Positions 1 through 13,905 of a DNA stretch of 64,000 bases are shown here, piece by piece. The stretch lies in assembly GCA_014706295.1 (NCBI GenBank), contig JACSVZ010000015.1:60199535-60263534 (forward strand). Reading direction: 5' to 3'. This stretch comes from Lycocorax pyrrhopterus obiensis. Lineage: Eukaryota; Chordata; Aves; Passeriformes; Paradisaeidae. Position numbers and translations under genes: made by a program. A model generated the notes under the pieces. The model searched no databases and was not told the origin of the DNA. It worked only from the letters and a program-made list of their open reading frames with translations. Numbering within the stretch: position 1 is the first letter of the stretch; every line of letters starts with the position of its first letter.

Positions 1-3000
1 GTATGGCTTGTCCAGTAAACATGGACAAATGCTTGGGTGACCACAGCCCAAAGCAAGATGGAAAATTGAAGGCAGTGGAGTAGATTTCTCACCAAACTAC
101 AACCATCAATTTGAGGACTGGTATTGCCTTATCCCAGTTCTTGTGGAGACATTTTTTTATGGAAGTGTGTAAAGTCTTTGGCAATAGGCAAGCCATGGAG
201 AGACACTGACACGGGACAAATACACAGTGTCATCCTCCTAGCTCAGCCTCCAAGTCTGAAGTCTGGCTAGCAATGCATTGCTGTGGGCTACACTTCTAAG
301 ATGGGCGCCTAAATCCACAATTCTGCTTCTAAAAGCAGGTACTTAGGAATCTAAAAATAGGTCTGCATAATTGTCCTTTGGAAAGCAGTTTTTAAACTGT
401 GCAGCTGACACTTGGGAATTCCAAGTGGCTGATCAAACTGAATAGAAAACTGTAGCTATAAAGTGAATGAGCCACCAGACTATATTGAAAAGACCAGCTT
501 ATTATGACAAGAAAAGCCAGTAGCACTTTTCCCATGATCACCAGCACTCTCATTTCCACAGCACAAAGTCCAGTGAAGATGAGAAATTAGTCCAGTATCC
601 CACATCTGGGTAGTGCCCTGTTCTGTATTTTCCTTTGTGTTTTTATCAGACTTGAATTTTTTTTCAGTGGGATGTTGTCTTTAATTTGCAAAGTGTGTAA
701 GGCAGCCTGTGTATTCAGGAAGCTATTAACCACAAACCTCTGATTCCAGGGAAGAGGGGAGGGCAAAATTATTGGAAATCAAGGTTTAGAGAAAAATGGT
801 GTGGATGTTAGTTGAAGAAAGCAAAAGGTATTGTTATATGAATCATGCTAAGCAGAATAAAACTCTGGAAGTGGAAATTTATATTCAGGAATCTTACAAA
901 ATCTCTCTTTCTTTCAAGGCAGATGCACTTGGTACTTGCAAAGTAAGTGCCACACAAACAGCAAAAGTTAAACTGTAGCATTAGAACTGTAGAGTTGCTT
1001 AAAAAAACCCAAAAATCCAAGATCAGGTTTAGTATTGCCCTTCCTGATGGGATCACTGCTTTAAGAAGCTTCTTGCCCTGAGTATTGCCGGGGATCCATC
1101 ACAGGTGCATGATCTAACACAAAGCTGGACAGCAGCAATGCACAACACCTGACAAAACATAAACCCTGCTGGTACAGGACTGACCTCTCAACAGCTTGAA
1201 CCAACGAGCTGAGATGACACGACACTGACCTTGGTGTCCTGTGGAGGGATATTTGTGACCCGATGTCACAAATCCTAAAGCAAGATTCATCGTAGTGTTA
1301 AAGTACAACCAAAAATTTATAGTTTCAGATGAGCTGAGTAACAGAGACAGTTTTTCCTTTCAGAGCAAGGACATCTAAGAGAGATCAAAACACCAAAACT
1401 TGGAGCCCATGTTTGTGTCCATTGACTGGTGTCCCTGCCCATGGCAGGGGATTGGAATGGGATGATCTTTAAAATCTTTTCCAACCCAAACCACTCTGTG
1501 ATTCCGTGATTCGGTGGCTCCAAGGGAAGCTTACACAGCAAGCTCAGATGGAGATGCCTAATGACTGGGAAGACCACTGTCATTCCCACTATTTCCTGTA
1601 GGCATCCATAGCCCCAGTGTCCAGTCTCACCCGGACACTTGATGGTAGGTGAGATGAATCCTGACTTGAATTTCCAGAGAAATGTGAAATTGTATAAGAC
1701 TTTTTCTGCAAATCATATAAACTTCTCCTTCCTTGGCTCCTGGAAAGTTTTTCTTCCAGCTGTGACTCTGCTGGTACCAGGCAGCTTGGGGTGGAGATAT
1801 TCCAGGGAGGAAAGAATGCCTTATCCAATGGACCTAGTCTGCTGTGGATCCCAGAATATTAAGATTATGGACTAGATCTGAAGCTCATATTTTGGGACAG
1901 AGAAGGCAAAGAAAATTTACAGTCTTCTCCACCAGATCTGTGCAGAAGGTGAAGTGTAAAAGGTGCCTCACCCTTTTCTTCTCTTCCTCTCTGCAACCTA
2001 AGAAACACCCAATATTTTTATTCCAGTAGACATGCTAATGTTAGTTTGTATAATTCCAAATGTACCTGTGATATATTTAGATGCATATTCTATTATATTT
2101 ACAAAATATTTTTCACATTTCACTGTGAAAGTTTATGCTGTGTAGCAAGATGGAGTTCACTGTGGCTGCTCATTTCATGTGACCATTAAATAATGTGTAT
2201 GGACACAAGCACACAGCAGTGGGAGAATATTAAATGCAATGCAAAGTGATGGATCTCATTAAAAAAAGGAGTCTTGGAGTGTTTTAATAGGATCAAACTC
2301 CTTCTGCACTGGAACAAATGCTGTTTTTTCCCCTTTAAAAAAAGTTTGATTTTTGTCATTTAGAGGAGCATATTAAAAAAGTAAATGCTTATTTTTGATT
2401 CCTCAAAGTTCGAAAAACTCCAAAATATACTTTTAAGATTAGGCTGTTTCAAAAGACTTCCTTTTTTACAGCATGGAGATCGATCAAATGTTCAGTGCAA
2501 ACTTGCCATGTCCTCAGTGATGCAGGTTATGGAGTCCAACCAGCAGTTCTTCCAGGACAATTTGGAACACCAGAACCACGCAGCTCTCCCTCTTTTCTCA
2601 TCACATGCATCTCCTCACTGGTTTTAAGGACTAATTCTATTAGTTGAAGCTTAGAGAATGTGCTGGGAGGCTGAAAAACTTGGAAAACCCTCAGAGTCGA
2701 CATTCAGGGCATATCTGTGACAGCTCTGTGCCTACAGGATTTCATGGCATCAGATTCCCAAATATACCCATGGAAAAGACCACTTCCTCTGAAAAATGCC
2801 CTTTCTTTGAAAACTTTTGCTCCTTGAAGAGGACTCCTGAGCTTGTCTTTTCCTCGAGAGCCAGTCACAGCTGTGAGTGTGTTGAACAGCACCAGAGCCC
2901 AGCAGATTCCATGTCCAAGCAGGACACTGATGGCAAACCAGGATGACACCAGCAGAGCACACCCGGGTGCTGGCCCCTGACCAAGAATTAATCCCACCCT

Positions 3001-3239
3001 GAAAGTGCACAATGACAAAATACCCTGCCTTTCAAAAGGGCCTTCTACGCAGCACTGGGCTGGGCCATATGGACATCATCAAAGCAGCCTGGAGGGCTCT
3101 TAGGGGTCCCAAAGCAGCCTACCTGTCACAGTGCTCGGCAAACACAACCTTCACATTCACTCCTCTGAGCAGAGATGCTAGAACTGAAGGGGAGGCTGAA
3201 ATTACCCTTTCTCTAGAGAATAAGTCATATATGGAATAG
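1..3239. other. Intergenic DNA, no gene seen
   Basis: The only recognised element is a short + strand CR1 3' end at 1,429-1,514. Open frames are all about 100 codons or fewer, overlap on both strands and resemble no protein I know. 2,030-2,400 is AT-rich. Confidence 0.6.
1429..1514 (+). mobile_element. CR1 LINE, 3'-end fragment
   Basis: It has the typical CR1 tail: GTGTCCCTGCCCATGGCAGG, then GATGATCTTTAAAATCTTTTCC, ending near CCGTGATTCGG. Confidence 0.8.
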
Positions 3240-3650
3240 CTGAGGGGGCTGGGGGTGTTTAGGGCAGAAAAAAAGGAGGTTTAGGGGAGGCCTTCTCACT
3301 CTCCACAGCTCCCTGACAGGAGGGTGCAGCCAGGTGGGGGTCAGGCTCTGCTCCCAGGAATCCAGCAAAAGGACAAGGGGAAATGGCCTCAGGCTGCACC
3401 AGAGGAGGTTCAGGTTGGACATCAGAAAGAATTTCTTCACTGAAACGGTTGTTAAACTTTGGAAGGGGCTGCCCAGGGAGGCGGTGGAGTCACTATCCCT
3501 GGAGGGATGCAAGACATGACAGGATGCGGCACTGAGTGCTTGGGTCTGGTTGACACAGTGGTGATCAGACAGTTGGACTTGATGATCTTGAAGATCTTTT
3601 CCAAACTAAATGATCTTGTGATTGTGTTTTATGGTTCCTTAGGATCTACA
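3240..3650 (+). mobile_element. CR1 LINE, 5'-truncated fragment
   Basis: About 400 bp of CR1 3' region. It shows the translated remnant [11 protein letters not shown] near 3,415-3,450 from the reverse transcriptase C-terminus, and a tail with TTGGACTTGATGATCTTGAA and TTTTCCAAACTAAATGA. Confidence 0.9.
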
Positions 3651-6600
3651 CCTGGCCTGATACCTGTGCTCTCTTATCTCAGTGATCCACCTGCACAGCA
3701 CTGCATCCCATGATGCTGGCCTTTCCAAGACTCCTGTGTCAGTATGAAGAGCACTGTGGCACCATCACCACCCAGGCGCTTTGGCACAAAGATCTGGGAA
3801 ACCAAAGCAGTAGGACTTGTCACATGGAATACAGGTGACTGCATTGCATTTCCTTTTACCTCTCTACAGCTCACAATTTTGATGAAAACTCTTACTAAGC
3901 CCATGGCAAACATTCACTGACTGCTATGATTTGTGTAGTGCCCTTGTAAAACCCTTTCTGTGCTCAGTTTGGCAGAGTGGAGTTTATTGGTTTCAGCTGC
4001 AGCAGCAATAAAACCTACACAATTTTACATAATGCCACTGGTGGACATCACACAGTTAACACTAATTGTTTCTAAGCATCAGGGGGACAAATTCTTGCAA
4101 CAGGTGGTAATTAGTGGGGGTTAGACCATGCCTTAATTTGTTGCTTAGTGCTCCCATGAAACTGGTTCCTTGGGACATACGAGAGAGGAAAAGAAGTAAC
4201 TGGGAAAGATGTGTCTCAAACTTTTATTCCTGTGACTATTGGCTGAAGCCAATTAAAATACTCACACCAGCAGCAGACTTGTGAAATAGGTTTCTTCCTT
4301 TTGATTAAATTGCACAGAGAGGAAGGTAAGTTACAGGATGATAATATCGATTCCCCAAAACCAGCCGCTTCTCCCAAGTACTTTACATCTTGGCTCTTTT
4401 TGCAAGGTTTCTTATCTCCACAGCAAGCAGTGGGAGCTGGGAACAAAGACAGCCAGGCAAGCTGGTGGTACTGTTGTTTGCCACTCTGAAAGCCCAGCTG
4501 ATAGCTCAGAGCACATCGCCTCGGAACAAGACCGGCAAGCCTGGGAGTGTTTGCCTCCACTGCAATTCAATCAGGGTGCCTTGCAGCTCGAATTGCTACT
4601 ATTTTGTGGGTCACTACCTCCTCCAATATTCTGTGTGCCCTCTCTTGTTTTCTTTTCATTTGCTATGCAGGCTCGCAGACCTTCCTGCTAGGTTTCACTT
4701 GGGAGGCCCAGAACCCCTGTTCTGCAAATCCTAACAGGACCTTGATGGATGTTAATGTCTCTGCCTTTCATATCGTTTTACCAGTGAAACCTTTGATCTA
4801 TCAGCAGTCTTTATATCAATGCAGTCATTGCATAAAACGGAGAATATGACAAAAATATCTGTTGTACTAGCGTTAGCAGGGTATTTCCCCCACCCCTCAT
4901 AAAAATGCAGTGATGGGGAGTTTAGTTTAACCTCCAGCAGCCAGATGTGCCGTGAGGGTAGAATTGGGAGCAAAAACTTTCTTAATTTAATTTTTTTTTT
5001 TAAAAAGCAGTCTGGTAAAGGAAGTTGTAAAGCAACAAGTACTGTACATTATGATTCAGAGCAGCAAGGGACAGCTGGAGAGACTTGATTGGCTCCAGCC
5101 CAATGAAACAGAGGCTTCTTGTGACCAGCTGCTGTGCTGCAGCATGAATGACAAGGGTAATAATTGATTACTAACTGGCAGCTCAAAAGGAAGAAAGAAT
5201 TAACAAGAGTGATGAGGTGCTTTACAGCTTGGTAACTGTAAAATCAGTGGAACAATTAGGGGGAAAAGAAAGAGGTTTCACTTCTTACCTTAGCGTTACA
5301 AGGACAGTGCTAGTTAGTGTAAATCGCATGACAAGCAAGCCAGAGGGGCAGGTCAGTGAGGAATACGGGGGCTTTGCACACCCACAGGTCCCACAGAATC
5401 ATTCCACAGATTTGCTGGGGAGCAGCTAAAACCCCATCAAAAGCATCCAGGCCATGCCAATTACATTGGTAGGCAAGGCAAGGTCTCTGAGCCACCAGCC
5501 ATAATATCATAGAGGGGCTGAAACCTCCAGCAAATGGTGCATTGTGGCAAACCTACCCTTTGCCTTTCAGTGGGCACTCGATGGCACATACACTCTTTCT
5601 GCCCTGAGAATAAATGCATGCCTTTTTCTTTTCCTTCTTTTTATTTTTTTTTCTTTCTCCCTCTTCTTGTAAATGGCTTTTGTGTTTACCAGTAAATGCA
5701 CTAGATGCATTGTCGCTACACCTTTCTTCAAGGGGCTTGCACTGACCTCATGCTCTGGGCCATGTAAAACCTTCTGGCCACTGAGAGCCAGGCTCTGCCC
5801 CTTTTTCATGCAGAGTAGCACCTCACTTTGGGCCAGATCATGGCCAGCATGCCAATGCAAGGAGTAAGGGGCCATAACGTGTCCCGTGTCTTGCTTCTCA
5901 CACACAGGGGAATAATAGCCTTGTGCGGACTATGCCCTTTCCTTAGCCCAAGTGGGAAGAAGGGAGAACTTGATGGATCCTTCATTTCCTTTCCCAAGGC
6001 ATCTGGCAGCGAGAAGCATGTGCTGTGCCAGCTCCAGACCCGTCACGCTTTGCTCCCTTCCCAGAGCAGCAAGGAGACAGGTCTGTCCCAGCAGTAGCTC
6101 AGCAGTGGGTGGCTCCTTTCCTGGGGCTGAAGCACGAGGTCTGGTCTAGCTCCCTGTGAGCAGAGCTGAGAAAATCAATGGGACTAATCATGGGGAAAGG
6201 TAGCATTCAGCAGGAGCAAAGCTGGCAGCCTCTGCTCTGACATATGGAAAATGCTCTTCTAGCTGGTTGAAGTCTCTTCAGCCCAGCCCACCCTCACCCC
6301 CCCTCCTGCTCCAGAATCTGCCATCCTTGTGCTTATGAAGTAGCTCTTTACCCCTGGCAAGGTCTGACACCTTCCAACTCACAGTTAATAAGATTTATCT
6401 CTCCTATCTTTACCCCTTTAAAAGCTAAACAACCCATCCAAATTGGGGGTTTTGCCATCTTCTATGGCCACTAAAATAAAAGCTCTCCTGCCAGACCTGA
6501 ATTCTTACTACCTGCCTCAAATGACTGCTCGAGGATGGTGCATCTTCCACTTCTCACAGTGGGCTATCAGCTTGCCTCAACAACTAGTTAGGAGCAGATT

Positions 6601-8789
6601 TTTAATTTTTTGAAGAACAAAGACAGAGAAGAGTTATTTCCATGGCCTGTTCAGGGTCTTACTCTGATCTTTGAGAGCGGTGAAGTAAAAAAGAAATGCA
6701 TCAAGGCAACTGGGATTGGTTCCACTCTGCAATCAGAGGCACAACACCTTGGGCTGTGTGGCAGGGAGGGCAGTGGGCTCAGGTTGCTGCTGTGGAATTC
6801 CACCAGCGAGAAAAGCTGCCATGACAGAGGGGAGCTGGGCTGCTCCAGGGCAGAGGGGAACTGGAGCTGTCCTTGCTCCCACTGAGTGGAGCATTAATGG
6901 AACAAATTTCAGACAGAGGAGATGGCAGTGGAGCTCAAGATGTAAAAATGCAAATGGTACCAGAGGCATGTCTTCATCAGCTCACCCTTGAAGACTCCCC
7001 TAAGGACTGTAGAGGGAACTTTACTAGAAAGTCTACCAAAAATTTAAGGCCTGGGGGTGGGTTGGCAGGTCTGGGGTTTTTGTTATTATATACGCAGTGC
7101 AAAAATGTGCTTGACTAATCTAAACCTTGTGTTGCTTTCTTATACTGCTAGAGCAATTATAGCTGAGAAAAAACTCCACACATCACCCAATATGGAAATA
7201 CGTTTTTTTCATGTTTGACATTTTTACATTTTTACTGACAGGGCAAAGCCTATGATTTAATCGGTCTCCATTTCCCATAACTTCTGAGAAAGGACTGGCC
7301 CCTCCTCCACATTTCTCAAAGGACTTATGATTAGAAAAAAGGCCATGGAAAACCCAAAGGAGCTGACTCCATCTATCATGTAACACTGTTGAACGAGAGA
7401 AAAGAAAAAGAAGAAAATAAATAATTTCTCCCAAAACTCTTGGTGTGTGCACTGCAGTGCACATAGGGATTGTGAGCCTCTGTGGCAGAAATGGGAGGAT
7501 TTTGAAGAAACAAGGTATTTTTGCCACTTTTCAGGAATAAAAGAAGCTTTTCTGCTTTTCTTTTACTGAAGCACATTCCTTCCACATCCCTCTTTTTTTT
7601 TTTATGTTTATTGCTCTTTGTAGTAGGAATGCCACAGCCTGGAAGGAAGGAAGGAAGGAAGGAAGGAAGGAAGGAAGGAAGGAAGGAAGCCTCAGTTCTG
7701 CTCTTGTCAAAGGCGATGGACCCTCCTTAGAGTGTCAAACAAATTGATTTCTGTATGTACCAAATGAGACACAAAGTACCAGCATCCTGGCTCAAGAAAA
7801 GAGAAGTAACAGCTGTTTCCTCCACAGAAGGTGGAGAGATGCAGCTGCAAGCAAGAAAGAGCAAATAATCAGGTGGTCACAAAGACAATAGGAACTGGAA
7901 GCTGAGTACAAATTATGTCATTGTTCCTGATCAAGCTTTTCAGAGCTTGTAAAGAATTAAAGATTAAAAATATTCAAAATAGAAGATACTGATCTTCTCA
8001 AATCTGTAAGAGTACGATTAACTTCTTCTTTCAGCCCTCCTGGATGCATGCTGGCACTGTCTCCTCATGATGGGAATGGGAGGCTGCCACAGGTGACCAG
8101 AAGAGATCTCACCCCGTGGAAATATGGCATAGAAGTGCTCTGAGCAGCTGAGGGCAGCCAGAAGTAAGATACACACTTGCTCTTCAGACAGAAAAGTGAT
8201 TTGTTGTAAGTGCTGTTAGCAGATAAGACCTTGCTTTCAGTGAATTATCACTTTGCCACGTTACTAAGTTGATGTGTCACCTGAGCAAGACCTTTGTCCA
8301 TAGTGGAAAAGAATATCCTGAGGTTAAACTGCTGGTTTGGTTTTTTCCTAGACATTAGCAAAAAATAGTTTAGCTGATTATAAGAGGGAAGAGGTAGAAA
8401 GGCAGATTGTCTCAACCATGCCTGAAAAAAAAGTATCTCTGTGGTGACTTCTGACATGACATTTCGGAGTCCAAATTCAAATCCTCACAACCCTCGCCTG
8501 GGACCTGGGACACAAAGAGAGCAGAAGATCCTCCTCAAGTCTCACCAGGAAAACAGGAACAGACCCCAGCTGGGGCTGCCTCTGCTGACCAACCTGAGCC
8601 ACACCAAGGGAAACCGAGGACTGTTTCTAGCGGCAGCTCGGAGGTCTGGCTGCCACTGCAGCACAGGGAGGAAACAGAGAGCAGTGGTCAGGAGACCAAG
8701 AAACAGGCAGCAGGAGTGAACCAGACAAGACAAAGACTGGAACAAAAAGTCAGAGTTAGTTATGGGGACAGAGTGAGGAATAAAGAGAG
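3651..8789. other. Intergenic DNA, no gene seen
   Basis: Unique-looking DNA of mixed composition. It contains one GGAA microsatellite (7,641-7,689). A stretch near 6,170-6,240 weakly resembles the old palindromic repeats seen elsewhere in the window. Open frames are short, and none is recognisable. Confidence 0.55.
7641..7689 (+). repeat. (GGAA)12 microsatellite
   Basis: Twelve uninterrupted GGAA units. GGAA is the ETS core, and long GGAA arrays can act as ETS-factor binding platforms. Here it is simply a likely length-polymorphic microsatellite. Confidence 0.97.
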
Positions 8790-9165
8790 AAGACTGGAGC
8801 TGTGTCTCATTGGAGATGGTGTGGAGCTACAACTTCCTCAGGAGGGGAAGATGAGGGGCAGGCACTGATCTCTGCTCTGTGGTGACCAGGGACAGAACCT
8901 GAGGGAACTGCTGGAGCTGTGCCAGGGGAGGGTTAGGCTGGATATCAGGAAAAAGTTCTTTGCCCAGAGGGTGGTGGGGCACTGAACAGGCTCCTCAGGG
9001 AATGGTCACAGCCCCAAGGCTGTCAGAGCTCCAGAAGTGTTTGGACAATGCTCTCAAGCACAGGGTGACTCTTGGGGTTGGTGCTGTGCAGGGCCAGGAG
9101 CTGGACTTGATGATCCTTATGGGTGCCTTCCAACTCAGTATATTCTATGATTCTGTAATCATTAG
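8790..9165 (+). mobile_element. CR1 LINE, 3' fragment
   Basis: The CR1 3' region includes GGCTGGATATCAGGAAAAAG, the GGAGCTGGACTTGATGATCC segment and a final TTCTATGATTCTGTAATCATT. The 5' limit is approximate. Confidence 0.85.
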
Positions 9166-10348
9166 GAACTAGGAGTTTGCTCACAAAGGTGTGGAATGCA
9201 GTGGGTAGGTGCGTTGTGAGATCATAATCAGATTAAAATTACTTGTGATTCAAATTGAAAGTAAAAGGCACTGATGCACTCAATGCTTGCAAGTAAAGGG
9301 GGGTTAGCACTGTTAAGCAAAAGAGAAAATGTGGTAGAATAAACACCTATTCTCTGGTTGCACATTCTCATTTCTTCACCTACACATGTGCAGGGCTTCC
9401 CCTCTGCTGCTGTCACACCTTCAGAAGAAAAAAGTCATTATTTTTAAATCAACTTCATTACGGTAAAAGTCAGCAACACATAGTGCAAGGCCCTGGGAAA
9501 ACTGTTCTGAGAAGAGCCTTGGTTTTATGGTAAAACACCAGACAGAGACATTTATAAAGGGGGCAGCTCCTGGGTCCTTGAGGTTTCCTGTGTCTGATCA
9601 AGTCATTTGGTGCTTCTGTGCTTCAGTTCCCAGCAGTCGGGAGGGGGTGATTCCACAGCAATCTCACACTCAGCGTCATGGGACTGTGCCAAGGGTGTAT
9701 TTTGGAGGTTGGGTTTGGGATTTCAATTCTGCTTGGTCTCTGTTCTTTGTGGGTACCCACATGCCTCATTCAGCACCAAGGGGGGTTCAGGTGGGCACAG
9801 GAAGCCTCTGCCTTGTGGCTGCCTCTCATACACAGTGCAGTTGTTCCTTTCCTACCCCTCCCAGGAGCACCAGATTTGCCACTTGTGTGCAGAACAAATT
9901 CATGGCAAAAGGACCATGACTCTGCCTGCTGGTGCTGAGCCCCACACAGCAAAGGAGATTCCCAGCTCTGGAACAAGAGCACATGGGGGGAAAAAGTTCA
10001 AGAATTAGGGTACACAGCAGGGTAAGGGGTCTGTCTTTAGTTTTGTGTATTTTTACATTAAATCATCACAGTAAAATACAGGAACAGTTTAGGGAGGTGA
10101 CGTGCAAAAAACCTTTGGATTTTGATACCTTGTGATAGCCAAGCAGGCAGGACATAAGGTCAAACTAAGGAGACTTGACCTTTTAAATGTGATGTTGACC
10201 CTGATCCTTCTTTGCAAGGTGCTTTCTAGATAGGCTGTATATGATCATTTCATAGCTCCTGCCTTTCAGAGATTGAAACTCTTCCAGTGTTTCAGCTGAA
10301 CTTCTCAGCACACATTTCTGCTTCTGTCTCATTCAGGCCAGGGAGGAA
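9166..10348. other. Intergenic DNA, no gene seen
   Basis: Three overlapping frames of up to 133 codons occupy 9,527-10,135. They lack recognisable similarity and lie between two CR1 copies, so I treat them as chance. Confidence 0.5.
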
Positions 10349-10832
10349 GAATCATAGAAAGGCCTGGATTGGAGAGACTTGAAAGATTATCTCATTCCAT
10401 CCCCCTGCCATGGGCAGGGACACCTTCCACTATCCCAGCTTGCTCTGAGCCCCATCCAGCCTGGCCTTGGACACTGCCAGGGCTGGGACAGCCACAGCTT
10501 CTCTGGACAACCTGTGCCAGGGCCTCCCCACCCTCACAGGGAACAATTTCTTCCTGATATCCAATCTAACCCTGCTCTCTGTCAGTGTGAAGCCATTGCC
10601 CCTTGTCCTGTCACTCCAGGCCCTTGTCAAGAGTCTCTCTCCATCTTTCCTGTGGGCTCCCTTCAGGCACTGCAAGGCCACAATGAGGTCACCTCAAAGC
10701 CTTCTCTTCTCCAGGCTGAACAATCCCAGTTCCCTCAGCCTTTCCTCACAGCAGAGCTGCTCCATCCCTCTGCTCCCCTTGGTGTCCCTGCTCTAGACTG
10801 GCTCCAGCAGCTCTCTGTCCTTCTGTGCTGAT
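10349..10832 (-). mobile_element. CR1 LINE, inverted fragment
   Basis: Begins with the reverse-complemented CR1 tail (AATCATAGAAAGGCCTGGAT) followed by CCATGGGCAGGGACACCTTC. It extends into reverse-transcriptase C-terminal sequence on the minus strand (RLDIRKKLFPVRVGRPWHR). It is closely similar to the copies at 27,120 and 58,742. Confidence 0.93.
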
Positions 10833-13637
10833 CTCCAGAAGAAGATGGATGCCATGGATCTGCAGAACAGTTACAACAGTTTGTGCCCTGATGGGAGCAA
10901 ACCCAACAGGAAGGATATGATCTTGCAGGATATGTTTGTCACATTACTTGAAGTTTTAAAGATTACAAGGGGAAAGGCAACTCTTTCACTCAGACTCCAA
11001 GCCTGGGGACTTCCCACTGTCTCAGAAGAGCAGTGCAAGCACAAAAGGGTTTCAGAGCACTTAGTAAAGTGCCACTGATGAGAGGTGTAATGAGTGAGCA
11101 CAGAGCAAAGCTCTCTCACTTCATTTAAATGTAAGGCTTAGAGCTTAGGAAAGGGGAGGTTTGAACCAAACCTATGGAAAACTCCTGTGGAATTTAATAG
11201 AAAAAAATTATTACAGATTTTGAAAGCTTATTGGGAATATATGTTCCCCTGAAAAGGTTTTGGGGGGTTTTCACTCATTTCCTTGAAATCTGTCCTCACA
11301 TATTTCTGTGGATCCTCCTGGATTCATACCTATTACATTTCCCTAGACTTTTCCATGCAGACATGCAAACTGAAACCACAGAAAATATTTTCATGCACCC
11401 TCCACCCTCCAGAGCAAACCCACCACATTCTCCCTGACTCCAGCAAGGTGTGACGTGGCAGCCTCCTCAGAGGTGCCAGCCAGCTGCAGCAGGCAGAGAG
11501 GCAGCACAACCTGGGTGAAGGTAAAGAAAGCCAGCTTTTAGGGGAAAATCCTGTGTTCACTGCCTTTTCCCTTCTCTCTTTTGCAGCACAGCACTAAATT
11601 GATAGACTCACAAACCTGAGGAACTTTACAAGCCACTCTTAGCGGACACTGGTGACAATCCTAAATCTGAGGTGTCCACAAGCTGGCGGATCCAGCTCTG
11701 GTGAAAGTAAATGTTTCTCCTATTGGGATCAGAGGGAACTGCTCCCAATTACATTAATGCTGAATATGGCCCCTTCAGTGACTTATTTTTAATTGTTGGA
11801 CATGGTCAAAAAAAAAAAAGAAACTGGAAAAATGTGCATTCTATCAAGTGTTGTGAAACTGTGTGGGTTGGAGAAGGCTCCGTTTTTAATAAAGGAAACA
11901 TTCATTGCATCCCATTTCAAGAACTTCCATTAGATAGAAAGGAGACAGGAAGCTGAAGCTTTGCTCTTGGTAGTTCTCCCTTTGCTACCAACCAGCACTA
12001 CTTTAAATGAAAAGGTAAAGAAATAAAAGGAAACTGTGTAACTGTGGAGGCCAGAGAGGTTTCCTTACCTTTGCCAAGGTCAAAGCCTGGCATCACATAG
12101 AGTGTGAGAGTGTTGGGTGCTAAGCTGGCACTGTGGGAGTCCTGACTGTATCCCATTCACAAGAAAAGGTGTCAGACTAGCCTCTTCCAGCTGCTCTCAG
12201 GTTAATATTTGAAAGGTTCCTATGGAATGTAAAAAAAAGGAGAACTATTTTAGAGGCAGATTTAAAAAAACCTGAAAACTCAGCATATGTTCCTGTAGTC
12301 ATTTCCAGGAATACCCACAGATTTCAGTCTTCTTACAGTCCTATTACATTTCCAAAGGCATTTCCCACCAGGATGGTAAAGGCCTCTTGAGTTTTAGGTG
12401 TCATTTCATTCTTCCCAGCTTCCCTCTGCTCTGCTTCCTCCTTATTGTTTTCATCTGCCGGTCCATCCCGGCCTGATTTGTCATAATTTCATGTTGACAT
12501 ACTGTAGTAAGACAATTGCAGCTGCTCCCTCTGAAGAATGCAAACAGGGATCTGTCATCTCCTCTCCCCTCCTGCCCTCCCCCTCCCGGGAGGGATGGAT
12601 TTCACCGGGAATGAGGGACCATGGCCACCAAGAAGTGGCCGCGGTCTGTCCAAGCAGAGGGCCGGCAGATGATCCCCTGTCCCTGAAATCTTTTGGATAT
12701 CCCGGTTTATGCTTAGGCTAAATGCTCCCCCATCCAAGTGTGTGTGTGTGTTTATGCAGCAAGCTCCGGGATGCAAACGGCATTCCTCTTATCATACGGA
12801 GAGAGGATGTGAGCTCATTCATAAGGAATCCCAGCTCTGGGGTGCCCCACTCACTTAATCCAAGCATCCCCTGCATGCTCCTTCTTCTGAGAGGGTGGAA
12901 GAAAAGCAAAGCACAGTGCTATTGGCTTCTAATAAGTGGGATAATATATTTCAGAGAGGAGCTCAGACAGGAGAGGAAATGAACTTGGCTAGACAGTCAC
13001 TTAAAATATATAAAAAAAGGGGGGGGGAATTTGCAAAACTCGTTCCATTATTTCATGTAAATATACTTGGCTGGGTTAAAACAGGCTGATATAATCATAA
13101 GATGCTGAATAAGACAGATTTAGCAGTGCAGCACCATTTATTAGCCTGCTTGATAAAGAAACAAACAGATTCCCAGCCTGGCAGTTGCTGGCTGTCAAAA
13201 TAAGGAAAAGTCTAAAATGTTGTGAGCCTCTGATGCTGGAAAAAGGCCCTGGGAGTGTTACAGCACCCAGATGGGCTCCCTGGGGCTCCACCTGGGTGGA
13301 GGATCTGCTGGTGTGATGAGCTTTGCACATCTGGGCTCAACACATCAGCAATGCCTGTCAGTTTCTGACAGGAGGATGTGGTGCTACTGTTTGGGCTTGT
13401 TCAGAGGACATTAAAAAGCTAGGAATGGTTCCGAAAGGAACTGCCATGGTCCTGAAAACCTGCTGTGAGACCAGAGGTGGCTGTCACCATAGGCAAAACA
13501 GGGAGGTACCACCTGAGAGGGCTGACAGCCCAGGCTCACAATGCAAAGCACACTAATCACCTCCCTAGTCTGGAGTCAGAATCTAACCTATGACACACAC
13601 ATTTCAGTCAGGATTTTTGTCAGAAAACCATGCCTGA
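10833..13637. other. Intergenic DNA, no gene seen
   Basis: Mixed-composition DNA with a short (GT)7 run at 12,738-12,751 and a G9 run at 13,019-13,027. Open frames are about 107 codons or fewer, and none is recognised. Confidence 0.55.
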
Positions 13638-13905
13638 AATCATAGAATCACAGAATATCCTGGGTTGGAAAGGACATACAAATATCATCAAGTCCCCCTG
13701 ACCCTGCACAGACACCCCAACAATTCCACACTGTGTCTGAGAGTTTTGTCCAAAAGCTCCTGGAGCTCTGTCAGCCTTGAGGCTGTGACCATTCCCTGGG
13801 GAGCCTGTTCAGTGCCCCAGCACCCTCTGGGGGAAAGAACCTTTCCCTGATATCCAGTCTAAGCCTCCCCTGGCACAGCTCCGTGCCTTTCTCCATGTTC
13901 CCATC
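13638..13905 (-). mobile_element. CR1 LINE, inverted 3' fragment
   Basis: Starts ATCATAGAATCACAGAATAT and continues with CCCTGGGGAGCCTGTTCAGT and CTGATATCCAGTCTAAGCCT. It is the same subfamily as the copy at 18,244. Confidence 0.92.
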
